From: Simkaniaceae bacterium | Lineage (GTDB): Bacteria; Chlamydiota; Chlamydiia; Chlamydiales; JACRBE01 | DNA: 50,109 nt | NCBI GenBank assembly: GCA_021734805.1 | Contig: JAIPIG010000012.1 | Location: 1-50,109 of the forward strand | Reading direction: 5' to 3' | Part shown: piece by piece, positions 6,559-16,041 of the stretch | Layout: each line of letters starts with the position of its first letter | Numbering within the stretch: the first letter of the stretch is position 1 | Program-made: the position numbers and the translations under genes | The notes under the pieces: model-generated | What the model was told of the DNA's origin: nothing | Databases searched by the model: none | What the model saw: only the letters and a program-made list of their open reading frames with translations

Positions 6559-9500
6559 ATGGAAAAAAATAAACGTTGGCAAATTGCTCTCATCGCAGTT
6601 GTACTCCTTCTTACACTCTACAACATTCTCCCTACCCTATTTTTTTATTCAAGACCTCTGAATCAACCCATTCAAAAACAGCAGGCACTTGCTATTGCAA
6701 ACGAATCAGCCCAGCGCGTTAACCAACTAGAAGTCGATGCAAAAAATTGGGTTCAATCTTTTGCTAAACTTTTAAAAGTGAAAGTCAAGTCAATCGATAC
6801 CCCCTCCGATGCCCCGCAAGAAATGAAAGTCGCCTTTCATACCTCCAACGACGCTGCGATATTTAAAAAATATTTACCAAATGCAGGACAAGCGATTCCC
6901 TTCTTTCCCGCTCGACTGACCCTATCTCAACAAGACACCGACACTGACCCTAAAATTGTGACTTTGCACCGCAAAATCCCTATCCATTTTTCATCCTCTC
7001 CTGAAGGGTTTCAATTTGCAGCAATGGACACTTCAGCTGATTCTATTGATTCATTGTATAAAAAAGTAACATCAGATCGTTTATTACAGATCGCTGATGT
7101 AGTCGGTGGAATGAGCGACAATGCGCAGTTATTATCTTTGATTCTGCAAGAGAACCAATTAGCAAGATCTGATGAATTTTTAATGATCCTTTCCGGCAAT
7201 GTCCTCAATTATGTGAAAACATTAGGAGAAAATTCACCTATTACTAAGCGCTTCTTTGCGAGCTTTACTCAGGGCAATTTTGTTGACAAATCTCAAGCAG
7301 TTCAATCCCTAATTGGCCGCTTAGATGCTCTAAAAGAAAAAATGAAGCTAGAAAAAGTTGCTCTACTTGACGAAGAAAAAAATCTTCAAAAGACAGGCGA
7401 ATTCTTAGATGGATCCAAAAAGCAACAGCTTGAGATCCTCGAAGAAAAAGAAGCTGATCTTCTTAAAACAACAGCCGTTATTCGCAAACATGCCCGCATT
7501 TTTGCTTCCGGAATCACACCTCTTCACCCTGCAGAAGTCGAACACATGATTGATGAGGCTGCATCACAAGCGACTATGGCTTCCGAAACACCCTTGTCTG
7601 TTGGAAAATATAACCCTCTGATTGAAGCGATCGCTATTGACTGGCCTCATTCCAAGTTCAATATCTCATTCCATCCTGATGTTTTGGCCTTGAAGGAATC
7701 TCTTTCTGAAAATCCATCTAAAGCAAAAGAAAAAGAACTTGTCGATCAATTGATTTTTAATGAAATTGCCCGCATTTCTAGAGAGACAAATGAAAAACTC
7801 ATCCCTAATAAAAATCAATTTCAAGTGAGCATCAATTCTCTAACTGACGCAAAAAGCATGCTCGTTCTCGATTTAAAAGAGATCGCGCAAAAAGAAACCG
7901 GAAGCATTAGAGACTTTTTGAAGAAAAATTGGAGCCCTGCATCATCTGAACTCTCAAGTAGTGCATTTCCAATCGTTAGCGAAAAGGAATACCAACAGCT
8001 TTCTGCGATCGATAAAAAGTTTTGCCTCCTAGTCACCTCTCCTTTGATGCAAAACAAAACAAGTACATTTGGGTTCAGAAATAGCTCGATCTATGTCATT
8101 GCAAAAGGGCTAGGTCAAATGTTAGAAAAATATAATAAAGAACCAAGTAGCGATGCTTCTCAAGCTTTCTTTGCTTCCTTAAACCAACTCCAAGCCAGCT
8201 TAAATCAACTTGGATTCACCGGCTATCCGGGAACTACATACCCCCTTCCGGCTGAATACGCACATGATTATATTTTTGAAGCGGAAAATTATTATCTTCC
8301 AATCCTTATGGCAACACGCGAAGAGTTTAATGTATATGGGACAAAGCGCTACGCCACACTCGAGTTCACAAATCTCAAACAGCGTATTCTAAGAACAAAT
8401 ACTATCGAAACGGAAGAGCAAGAAGAATTGTTGAAATGGAGAGATGAATATCAGGCATCTCAAGTTGATCCGGCAAAACTTGCCCGATTTGAAATTCCCG
8501 CACCGACAAAAAACCCTCTTTTCTCAAACCTCGCCTTAAGTGCCCGCAAGTACTTTAGAGGCGATGATCGGAAAATCCTCAACTGGGGGCTTGACCTTTC
8601 AGGGGGAAAGACCGTCCAAGTCGAACTAAGAGATCATAAGGGGCAACAAGTGACAAATGAGGCTGACATTAATCAAGGTATTAATGAGCTTTATAACCGT
8701 GTCAATAAAATGGGAGTCTCTGAGGTCTCTATCCGAAGAGAAGGCTCAAATATTACACTTGACTTCCCCGGCTCTCAAGGACTGTCGGCTAAAGACTTAA
8801 TTAAAGCCTCATCGATGTCATTTCATGTGATCAATGAGAAATTCTCAATCCGCAACCCACTTCTCAGAGATGCAACAAATCGCTTCTTACTCGAAGTGTG
8901 GAATGAAGCCATTGTCACAAACAAAAAAGATGTTCAAAGTATTAATGAAATTGCTTGGAATCATCTATATGGCGATCCATCAGATGCAGAAGTAGCAAAT
9001 CCTCGAAGCGAGTCTGCAAAAATCCTATATAAAAATGGGCTTAGACTCGCTAATCCCAATCGGGCAAATCGCTCCTCCTCATTTGACGATTCAACCTCAA
9101 TGGTGGCTTGCTACCGCGGAGATAGCATACTCGACTGGAATCAGCAAAATAACCCTCTCCTCATTGTCTTCAACAATTATGCTTTAGAAGGAGCTGATTT
9201 AGATCATATCCACGCCGGATTTGATCCTGCAGAGGGTAACTTCCTCTCCTTTGAAGTGAACAGCAGTAGAAATTCAACGGGTAATGAACATATCAACCCC
9301 CGCAATGAGCTCTATAATTGGACAAGTATCTTTTCAAAAGAAAAAGTCATCGGAACCAGTTATGAAAAGTTTTCAAGTGGAGAAGGCTGGAGAATGGCTG
9401 TAATACTCAACGGCCAAGTCATTAGCTCACCACAGCTTGCTCAACCCCTTAAGACAAATGGTCGCATTACGGGCAGCTTCACCCAAAGGGAGATTGCAAA

Positions 9501-11121
9501 ATTAGAAGCGGATCTCAAAGCCGGTTCATTGACATTTACCCCCTACATTCTTTCTGAGAAAAATGTCAGTCCGGAACTCGGCATCAAAGAGCGTCGCAGC
9601 GGCATCATTGCAACGGTTATTGCACTCTCACTCGTCATCGCCGTTATGGTAGTCTACTATCGTTTCGCCGGAGTGATCGCCTCTGTAGCCGTTCTACTGA
9701 ATTTATTGATTATGTGGGCAACCCTGCAAAACTTACAAGCTACCATCACATTGGCTACAATTGCGGGTATTATTTTGACCATGGGGATGGCAGTTGATGC
9801 AAATGTCCTCATATTTGAGAGAATCAGAGAAGAGTTTACTCAATCAGGTCGCATCGCCCTTGCTATTCAAACCGGTTATAAAAAGGCCTTTTCAGCCATT
9901 TTAGATTCAAATATTACAACAATTATTGCTGCCCTCATCCTACTCAACTTCGATTCGGGACCTATTAAGGGATTTGCTCTATCGCTTATTATAGGAATCG
10001 TATCATCAATGTTTACTGCCCTCTTTTTTACCCGCTGTTTTTTCCGCATTTGGGTTCAAAAACCGGAGCATAAAACACTAAACATGCTGAATTGGATTAG
10101 AGGTTCTCATTTTAATTTCTTAAAATTTGGAAAACCTGCTTTTGTCGTTGTTGCTTTAATCGCTTTGATTGGCGCTTTTTCTTTGACTAAAGAAAAATCA
10201 ACTATTCTTGGCATGGATTTCACCGGGGGATATGCCTTAACTCTTGAAGTGAAACCAAGCGAACAGACAAATTACCGTCAAATTGTTGAAAAAGCTTTTG
10301 AAAAACACGGATTAACTTCTCATGACTTTTCCGTTAGAGAATTAACCCCGTCAAATCAATTGCGTATCTTTTTAGCAAAAAACTTAGAAAGGCAGGGACA
10401 GCCCTTTGCAGGTCTATCTTATGATATTGATCCTAGTCAAACAGAGTTTGCGTATCAAACGAATCCTAAAATTGTTTGGATTGTCAATGCTCTTCAGGAA
10501 AGTGGCATTGCCCTAACTGAGGCATCTATTGATCAATTAGATACAAATTGGACAAGCATTAGCGGTCAAATGTCTGATAGCATGCGCAATAATGCAATCA
10601 TCGGCCTAGGAATCGCACTTATTTGCATCCTACTCTATATTACCTTCAGATTTGAATTTAAGTTTGCAATGAGCGCTACAATCGCTCTTGCCATAGATGT
10701 TGTTGTTACTTTAGCCCTCATTGCTATATTGCACCTCATCGGCGTGCCTGTTCAAATTGATCTTAATACGATTGCAGCACTGATGACAATTATTGGTTAT
10801 TCTCTCAACGATACAATCATTGTCTTCGATCGCATCCGTGAAGATATGAAAACTAAACGGAAAGAGTCCCTCTTTGAAATTATTAACCATTCACTTAATG
10901 TCACTCTAAGCAGAACTATTATGACATCTCTAACCACATTTGTCGTCTTGATTGCTTTGATTGTATTTGGCGGACAAACAATTTTTGGATTCTCGCTTGT
11001 GATGGCAATTGGAGTTGTTGTTGGAACACTATCGACCCTCTTTATTGCATCTCTCCTATTGCATTCGTTCCAAAAAAAAGAGTCCTCAAATAGCTCAAGA
11101 GCTATTTTAAGTATGCAATAA
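6559..11121 (+). CDS. secDF: Fused protein-export membrane protein SecD/SecF
   Basis: SecD and SecF assist SecYEG and SecA by pulling exported proteins across the membrane using the proton gradient. Both are fused in this 1520-residue chain. Segment 1 is a membrane helix at about residues 8-28. A very large periplasmic region follows, including a charged coiled-coil-like stretch near 255-310. The SecD core begins with NWGLDLSGGKTVQVEL near 675. Its membrane block is at about 1013-1165, with TMGMAVDANVLIFERIREE. The SecF half starts near 1184 with ILGMDFTGGYAL near 1216, and has IGYSLNDTIIVFDRIRED in its last membrane block. SecD plus SecF are normally nearer 750-950 residues, so several hundred residues are extra, mainly between the first helix and the P1 domain. 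recJ follows after 7 nt. Confidence 0.96.
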   Translation: MEKNKRWQIALIAVVLLLTLYNILPTLFFYSRPLNQPIQKQQALAIANESAQRVNQLEVDAKNWVQSFAKLLKVKVKSIDTPSDAPQEMKVAFHTSNDAAIFKKYLPNAGQAIPFFPARLTLSQQDTDTDPKIVTLHRKIPIHFSSSPEGFQFAAMDTSADSIDSLYKKVTSDRLLQIADVVGGMSDNAQLLSLILQENQLARSDEFLMILSGNVLNYVKTLGENSPITKRFFASFTQGNFVDKSQAVQSLIGRLDALKEKMKLEKVALLDEEKNLQKTGEFLDGSKKQQLEILEEKEADLLKTTAVIRKHARIFASGITPLHPAEVEHMIDEAASQATMASETPLSVGKYNPLIEAIAIDWPHSKFNISFHPDVLALKESLSENPSKAKEKELVDQLIFNEIARISRETNEKLIPNKNQFQVSINSLTDAKSMLVLDLKEIAQKETGSIRDFLKKNWSPASSELSSSAFPIVSEKEYQQLSAIDKKFCLLVTSPLMQNKTSTFGFRNSSIYVIAKGLGQMLEKYNKEPSSDASQAFFASLNQLQASLNQLGFTGYPGTTYPLPAEYAHDYIFEAENYYLPILMATREEFNVYGTKRYATLEFTNLKQRILRTNTIETEEQEELLKWRDEYQASQVDPAKLARFEIPAPTKNPLFSNLALSARKYFRGDDRKILNWGLDLSGGKTVQVELRDHKGQQVTNEADINQGINELYNRVNKMGVSEVSIRREGSNITLDFPGSQGLSAKDLIKASSMSFHVINEKFSIRNPLLRDATNRFLLEVWNEAIVTNKKDVQSINEIAWNHLYGDPSDAEVANPRSESAKILYKNGLRLANPNRANRSSSFDDSTSMVACYRGDSILDWNQQNNPLLIVFNNYALEGADLDHIHAGFDPAEGNFLSFEVNSSRNSTGNEHINPRNELYNWTSIFSKEKVIGTSYEKFSSGEGWRMAVILNGQVISSPQLAQPLKTNGRITGSFTQREIAKLEADLKAGSLTFTPYILSEKNVSPELGIKERRSGIIATVIALSLVIAVMVVYYRFAGVIASVAVLLNLLIMWATLQNLQATITLATIAGIILTMGMAVDANVLIFERIREEFTQSGRIALAIQTGYKKAFSAILDSNITTIIAALILLNFDSGPIKGFALSLIIGIVSSMFTALFFTRCFFRIWVQKPEHKTLNMLNWIRGSHFNFLKFGKPAFVVVALIALIGAFSLTKEKSTILGMDFTGGYALTLEVKPSEQTNYRQIVEKAFEKHGLTSHDFSVRELTPSNQLRIFLAKNLERQGQPFAGLSYDIDPSQTEFAYQTNPKIVWIVNALQESGIALTEASIDQLDTNWTSISGQMSDSMRNNAIIGLGIALICILLYITFRFEFKFAMSATIALAIDVVVTLALIAILHLIGVPVQIDLNTIAALMTIIGYSLNDTIIVFDRIREDMKTKRKESLFEIINHSLNVTLSRTIMTSLTTFVVLIALIVFGGQTIFGFSLVMAIGVVVGTLSTLFIASLLLHSFQKKESSNSSRAILSMQ

Positions 11122-11128
11122 GGAGTTT

Positions 11129-12880
11129 ATGGCAAGATATGATTCTTCGATATATACCCCTATTTGGATAGATCCGGTCCAAAACAAGGCTCTATGCCAA
11201 ACTTTTATCGAAGAATTTCATATTCATCCGGTGACAGCTCAAGTTTTGGTTTCAAGGGGCTTTGAAACAACAAAAAAATTACATGATTTTTTGTATGCAA
11301 AGCTCCCCAACTTGTATGACCCTGATTTATTTCCCCAAATGCAGCTCGCAATTGACCGCATCTATAAGGCACATCAAGATCAAGAACACATCTTGATTTA
11401 TGGCGATAATGATGTCGATGGGATCACCGGAACAACCTTACTAACCGATTTGTTTCGAGACCTTGGCATTCATGTCCATTTCTTTGTGGCAAACCGCAAT
11501 AGCTTAACGTCAAGCGGTTTTTTGGACGCGCTCCAATTTGGACTTGAAAATCGATGTAAACTAATGATCACTGTCGATTGCGGAACAACCGCAATTAAGG
11601 ATCTTAAGGAAATTGTCGATCAAGGCATTGATGTTATTATTACTGACCATCATGAACCCTCCGATCATTTACCCGAAGTATCAGCTATACTTAACCCTAA
11701 AATTCTCAATTGCTCCTACCCCAATAGGGAAATTACCGGAGTAGGCGTTGCCTTCAAGCTTGCCCATGGTTATTTAAAATTTTTGATCTCAAAAAAACAG
11801 ATTAAATCCGACCAAATTGATTTAAAAAAATATCTCGATTTAGTTGCATTGGGAACGATCGCAGATATGGGTGGGCTATTAGATGAAAACAGAATATTTG
11901 TTCGTTACGGACTCATCCAACTCCATCGCACAAATCGCATTGGTCTTGTAAAACTCATTAAAGTCAGCGGTCTCAAGCCCTACGATATAACCATTACTGA
12001 TATTGCATCTAAACTAGCCCCTCGGCTGAATAGCCTTGGTCGTATTGCTGACCCAATTAAAGGCGTTGAGCTTTTATTGACCCAAGACTCCTACCAAGCA
12101 GAAAAGCTGGCTAAAGAACTTGATCTGAAAAATTTGGAGCGTCAGCGCATTGAAAAGAAAGATTCTGAGGAAGTGGAACTGCTTATTTCTTCTTTCCCGG
12201 AAATTCTCACTCAAAAAGCCATCGTCTTATTCTCCCATAATTGGCATCCCGGCATTATCCCAATCATTGCAGCACGTCTTGCTAAACAATATAACCGACC
12301 CACAGCAATTATCACTATTGAAGAAGGTGTTGGCAAAGGATCAATCCGCACAATCCCCGAATTCCCGGTTTTGCCTATCCTAAAGAAAAGACCCGATCTT
12401 CTCTCGAATTTTGGAGGGCATGATTATGCCGCAGGCTTTATGATTAGAGAAGAAAATATCAATGCTTTTAAGAAACATTTTATCGAATCAGCCAATGAAG
12501 CTCTTAAAGAACAAGATGTCGTTCCAAAGCTATATTTAGATGCCCAAGCTAATTTTTCAGACTTAACTTTCGATTTTCTAGAGTCACTTGGCCTCTTAGA
12601 ACCATTTGGAAATGAAAATCCAGCTCCTATTCTATATTGCATGACTAAACAAGTATGGCCACCAAAAATTATTGGACGTACTCATTTAAAACTGTATTTA
12701 GAACAAGGAGGACGGTTTTTAGAAGGGATTGCATTTGGATTTGCTCACCGAAAAGGAATGCTTACAAAAAAGAATCTCAAATTAAAGATCGCTTTCACTC
12801 CAACAATCAACAATTATCTCAATAAATCAAGTATTCAGTTGCAAATTCGAGATTTCAAAATTGAAAATGACCTGCCTTAA
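11129..12880 (+). CDS. recJ: Single-stranded-DNA-specific 5'-3' exonuclease RecJ
   Basis: RecJ degrades single-stranded DNA from the 5' end in RecF-type recombination, base excision repair and mismatch repair. The 583 residues carry the DHH phosphoesterase motifs: YGDNDVDG at 91-98, TVDCGTT near 151, and DHHE at 173-176. The DHHA1 domain follows with NFGGHDYAAG, and then the OB-fold-like C-terminal part. Length is normal. The ATG is preceded by AAGGAG at proper spacing and lies 7 nt after the secDF stop, so the two form an operon. The neighbour order secDF-recJ-euo is the same in Chlamydia as I recall it. Confidence 0.96.
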   Translation: MARYDSSIYTPIWIDPVQNKALCQTFIEEFHIHPVTAQVLVSRGFETTKKLHDFLYAKLPNLYDPDLFPQMQLAIDRIYKAHQDQEHILIYGDNDVDGITGTTLLTDLFRDLGIHVHFFVANRNSLTSSGFLDALQFGLENRCKLMITVDCGTTAIKDLKEIVDQGIDVIITDHHEPSDHLPEVSAILNPKILNCSYPNREITGVGVAFKLAHGYLKFLISKKQIKSDQIDLKKYLDLVALGTIADMGGLLDENRIFVRYGLIQLHRTNRIGLVKLIKVSGLKPYDITITDIASKLAPRLNSLGRIADPIKGVELLLTQDSYQAEKLAKELDLKNLERQRIEKKDSEEVELLISSFPEILTQKAIVLFSHNWHPGIIPIIAARLAKQYNRPTAIITIEEGVGKGSIRTIPEFPVLPILKKRPDLLSNFGGHDYAAGFMIREENINAFKKHFIESANEALKEQDVVPKLYLDAQANFSDLTFDFLESLGLLEPFGNENPAPILYCMTKQVWPPKIIGRTHLKLYLEQGGRFLEGIAFGFAHRKGMLTKKNLKLKIAFTPTINNYLNKSSIQLQIRDFKIENDLP

Positions 12881-12928
12881 CAAATAATATGAATGAAAAA
12901 TTTAGAGTTTTTCATATCATCATTTGTT
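12879..12928. terminator. Bidirectional terminator between recJ and euo
   Basis: Between the convergent stops lies a nested stem: AACAAAT (12879-12885) with ATTTGTT (12922-12928), and inside it ATGAAAAA (12893-12900) with TTTTTCAT (12908-12915). The arms are A/T-rich, giving a U-run on either strand. Position and symmetry fit a shared terminator. Confidence 0.65.
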
Positions 12929-12932
12929 GAGA

Positions 12933-13403
12933 TTACATTGCTTGAAAGCGCTGTTCAGCAGAAGCTTTCTGAGCATCTAGATAATTCTCTTTGTATGATT
13001 TCAGATCCTCAGATTGAACCACCCATGCTGCACCTCTGCGAGAAGCCTTTAAAAGACCAATGCGCGTCGCATAATAAATCTTTTGAGCCGGAACTCCGAG
13101 CATTTTTGCAACCTGATTTACAGAGAAAAACCCACGTGAATTATCATAAAGCAACTCACCATTATATGTTGATTTTGCTCTTGAATACTTCTGATTTCTG
13201 TAATTCTCGAGATCATCTAAGTGGATTGTCCAGCGAGTTGTTTCTTTTGTAGCTTTTAGCTTATTTTGCTTAATTGCCACATAGATTGCCTGACGGGTCA
13301 CCCCATTAATTCGAGCCGCCTCTGTGATTGAAACCACTTTAGGATCATCCGATTCACAGATAATTGCTTCTGTGCGATAATCATCTTGTTGTATATCAGC
13401 CAT
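12933..13403 (-). CDS. euo: Euo-like developmental DNA-binding regulator
   Basis: This 156-residue protein carries two excisionase/MerR-like helix-turn-helix units in tandem. The first is VVSITEAARINGVTRQAIYV, near residues 24-43. The second is FFSVNQVAKMLGVPAQKIYY, near residues 92-111. Each is followed by a basic segment and an SEDLKSY- or LDDLENY-type helix. Euo is the early-expressed chlamydial repressor of late-cycle genes. Gene position beside recJ, a double HTH and the family's sequence style support the call. Chlamydia Euo is somewhat longer (about 180 residues). GGAG lies 7-8 nt before the ATG. The 430-bp upstream region holds two perfect dyads, listed separately. Confidence 0.85.
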   Translation of the reverse strand: MADIQQDDYRTEAIICESDDPKVVSITEAARINGVTRQAIYVAIKQNKLKATKETTRWTIHLDDLENYRNQKYSRAKSTYNGELLYDNSRGFFSVNQVAKMLGVPAQKIYYATRIGLLKASRRGAAWVVQSEDLKSYKENYLDAQKASAEQRFQAM

Positions 13404-13451
13404 TTACATTCTCCATTGTTTATGTTAAAGACAAATTAAATTCTTTAAACA

Positions 13452-13506
13452 GTTTGAAAAGCCAATCCTTTCAAACAAATTAACTCTTTCTTAATTATGA
13501 AAGAGT
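13452..13506. promoter_or_regulatory. Two perfect dyads upstream of euo (candidate operators)
   Basis: GTTTGAAA (13452-13459), nine bases, TTTCAAAC (13469-13476) form one dyad. ACTCTTTC (13483-13490), eight bases, GAAAGAGT (13499-13506) form another. Their centres are about 30 bp, roughly three helical turns, apart. They lie 50-105 bp upstream of the euo start, where promoter and operator would be. Euo itself or another developmental regulator could bind there. The symmetry is plain; the binding is a guess. Confidence 0.45.
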
Positions 13507-13578
13507 AATTTTGACATAAAAAAGAATTGAAATCAATAAAAATTAACTACATTGAGTAATTGTTTAATGATGTTTTTT

Positions 13579-13631
13579 AAAGAAATCCCCTCCATAAATA
13601 GAGGGGATTTCTTTGACGGCTAACGAAAATT
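13579..13631. terminator. Perfect 14-bp hairpin; dispersed repeat copy 2
   Basis: AAAGAAATCCCCTC (13579-13592) pairs fully with GAGGGGATTTCTTT (13601-13614) across an 8-nt loop. The TTTCTTT tail on one strand and the T-run before it (U-run on the other strand) fit a bidirectional terminator. The segment 13587-13631 repeats that at 3051-3094. It lies between the divergent euo and tsp genes, where a terminator is not needed for either, so it may be a mobile or repeated hairpin. Confidence 0.65.
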
Positions 13632-13853
13632 AGGCAGAAATCTGAAGGCGCCTTTTGGGCATATGCCCATCCACGGATTCATTTTATTTTTGATTCGAAA
13701 AAGTTGATCTCTCAAATTAATTTTTACACATAAACTATTAGTAATTAACCATTTACAAAATATTAAAATTCAATAAACGCTATTGATCCCATTTTTTAAT
13801 AGAACGAAACAAAGTCCTTAGTTACCATGAAATTCAGATAGATGCGGGGGCTT

Positions 13854-15845
13854 ATGAAATATCTAACTCATTTATTATTAACGACTTTATTTTTTGTCTT
13901 TCTGCAACCAATTGAGGCTAAGGCTCCTGCATTAACCCCCCCTATTGTTAAACAAAAAATCAATGACTTTTTGCAAGCTCATATTGTCCATAAGGAACTG
14001 ACCTGCGATCTCGTAAAAAAAACCATGCAAAACTACCTTTTAGAACTCGACCCCTCTAAAACCTATTTTATTGAGGCTGAAATTCAAAATTGGATTGAAC
14101 CGGATGATACCTTAGGCCTAGTCGTTAAAAATCACATCGATAAAAATGATTTTTCTCATTTCAAAGAGATTTATGAAACTTTGATTGTAGCTATAGAACG
14201 TCGCAGTGTGATTGAATCGAAAATCAGTTCGATGGAACTTCCCAAAGATGTTAAAATTTCTGAATTTTCCGATTTGTTATGGGCCAAAACCGAAGAAGAA
14301 TTAACAAACCGAATCTTGCGCATTAGGGGATTACAAGCAGAAGCTGCAGAACGCATCAACCATGAGAGCAAAGACTTATTAATCAAACGATTAGAAAAAA
14401 ACCGATTAACGAGCGAAGCGGAGCTCCTAGGAATAAATGCGTCTGAAAGAGAGAAAACCGTGCTTTCATTTGTGCTGAAATCAATTGCATCAGCTCTAGA
14501 TTCTCATACGGCATATTTTACTCCTTCAGAAGCTAACCAATTTATTATCCAAGTTCAACAAAAACTTTATGGAATCGGAGCAGGATTGCGAGACGACCTC
14601 AATGGACTGACAGTTGTAAGCTTAGTCGAAGGTGGTCCTGCAGATCTTTCTAAACTTTTGAAAGTCGGAGATCGAGTCATTGCAGTCAATGGCAATCCTA
14701 TCATTGGTCTGAATATTAGTGATGCAGTTGAATTGATCCGCGGACCTGAAGGAACTTTGGTCACTTTAACAGTGATGAGAGACTATGAAATCGAAGAAGA
14801 GGAAACAACAACAAAAAAAATCGATATTGATATCTTACGGCAAGAAGTTGTTCTCAGTGAATCCCGTTATAAAACCCAAATCGAACCTTTTGGGAATGGC
14901 GTTATCGCAAATATTCACCTTTTTTCATTTTATCAGGATGCTACAACGTCTTCAGCAGCAGATCTTAAAAAGCAAATTGAAGACATTAGAAAACAACACA
15001 ACTTGCTTGGAATTATCTTAGATCTTCGAAGTAACGGAGGGGGTCTACTCACTCAAGCTGTAGATGTGGCAGGACTATTTATTAACAGAGGCATTGTGGC
15101 ATCTATTAAAGACTCTGTCGGGAATGTTCAACATTTACGCAATTTTGAAAATAAAAAAACATGGGATGGCCCCTTACTTATTTTAACAAATAGAGCAAGC
15201 GCTTCTGCTGCCGAAATCGTCGCCCAATCTCTACAAGATTATGGACGTGCCTTAGTTATCGGTGATGATTTCACCTACGGGAAAGGAACTTATCAAACAT
15301 TTACTCTCGAAGCGAATCATTCGGGAAAAATCAATCCCGAAGGGGAATTTAAAGTGACAAGGGGCATGTATTTTACCGTTTCCGGCAGAAGCCCCCAGTT
15401 CACCGGTTTAAAAACCAATATAGAAATTCCCGGGCCCTTCTCTCAAATTGATTTTGGAGAGCGATTCACAAAAAATGCGATTCAAAATGATTCCATTCCG
15501 GCGAATTTTCATGACGATCTATCCGATATCCACCCCATCCATCGCTACAGAATGAAGTCAATCTATGCAAAGGATCTGGAACAACAAAATGATTCCCTTC
15601 TCCATTTTATCCCTAAGTTACAAGAGAATGTCGAACATCGGATCTCACTTAATCCCAATTATGTTGCTTTTCTAGAAGACATGAAAAAAGATTCTGATGA
15701 TCTCCCTAGGGATTCGACAAAAAAATATGGTAAAAATGATTTGCAGTTGGAAGAGAGCTTTAATGTAATGAAAGATTTAATTTTACTTCTCAATGCACAA
15801 AACTTTTCACAATCGACCCCATCTCAGCCAAAAAAAGCCGCTTAA
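13854..15845 (+). CDS. tsp: Tail-specific protease, S41 family, exported
   Basis: This periplasmic C-terminal-processing protease trims or degrades proteins by their C-terminal tails. A signal peptide with a hydrophobic core (LLLTTLFFVFLQ) ends near EAKA. Next come the N-terminal helical domain, a PDZ domain with GIGAGLRD and GGPADLSKLLKVGDRVIAVNG, and the S41 catalytic core. Active-site residues match E. coli Tsp: the second Ser of RASASAAE (Ser451), the Asp of QDYG (Asp462) and Lys of YGKGTYQ (Lys477). The ATG at 13854 was chosen because GGGGG precedes it; the one at 13842 has no site. At 663 residues it is close to Prc/Tsp length. In Chlamydia tsp also lies in this neighbourhood. A terminator follows at 15939. 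Confidence 0.94.
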   Translation: MKYLTHLLLTTLFFVFLQPIEAKAPALTPPIVKQKINDFLQAHIVHKELTCDLVKKTMQNYLLELDPSKTYFIEAEIQNWIEPDDTLGLVVKNHIDKNDFSHFKEIYETLIVAIERRSVIESKISSMELPKDVKISEFSDLLWAKTEEELTNRILRIRGLQAEAAERINHESKDLLIKRLEKNRLTSEAELLGINASEREKTVLSFVLKSIASALDSHTAYFTPSEANQFIIQVQQKLYGIGAGLRDDLNGLTVVSLVEGGPADLSKLLKVGDRVIAVNGNPIIGLNISDAVELIRGPEGTLVTLTVMRDYEIEEEETTTKKIDIDILRQEVVLSESRYKTQIEPFGNGVIANIHLFSFYQDATTSSAADLKKQIEDIRKQHNLLGIILDLRSNGGGLLTQAVDVAGLFINRGIVASIKDSVGNVQHLRNFENKKTWDGPLLILTNRASASAAEIVAQSLQDYGRALVIGDDFTYGKGTYQTFTLEANHSGKINPEGEFKVTRGMYFTVSGRSPQFTGLKTNIEIPGPFSQIDFGERFTKNAIQNDSIPANFHDDLSDIHPIHRYRMKSIYAKDLEQQNDSLLHFIPKLQENVEHRISLNPNYVAFLEDMKKDSDDLPRDSTKKYGKNDLQLEESFNVMKDLILLLNAQNFSQSTPSQPKKAA

Positions 15846-15938
15846 TATACGGTTATAGAGCAGCTGCAGCTTTGCCATATCAATCTCCCCTCATCGGATA
15901 TAGGACTTTGGCCATGCCCTCCTCCCCAACTTTGTGAG

Positions 15939-15962
15939 AAATGAGGGCTAGCCCTCATTTTT
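15939..15962 (+). terminator. Rho-independent terminator after tsp
   Basis: AAATGAGGGCT (15939-15949) is followed at once by its exact complement AGCCCTCATTT (15950-15960) and two more Ts. The perfect 22-bp palindrome lies about 95 bp after the tsp stop and 80 bp before gltX. Confidence 0.75.
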
Positions 15963-16041
15963 GCGTAAGGTGAGTTACTGACAAAAATCCCTAAATTGGG
16001 TATCTTTATACTCTCTTCGATATAAAGGTAATATCAATCTC

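Larger units (their letters stand above)
13404..13853. other. Divergent intergenic region between euo and tsp
   Basis: About 450 bases hold the euo upstream dyads, a strong hairpin at 13579-13614, and two short palindromes: AAGGCGCCTT near 13645 and GGGCATATGCCC at 13657-13668. tsp promoters must lie to the right. No gene or RNA was recognised. Confidence 0.5.

Noticed and set aside
12893-13252. A 119-codon frame antisense to euo
   Set aside because: It lies within the clear Euo gene and the recJ/euo terminator; it is a shadow of the opposite strand.
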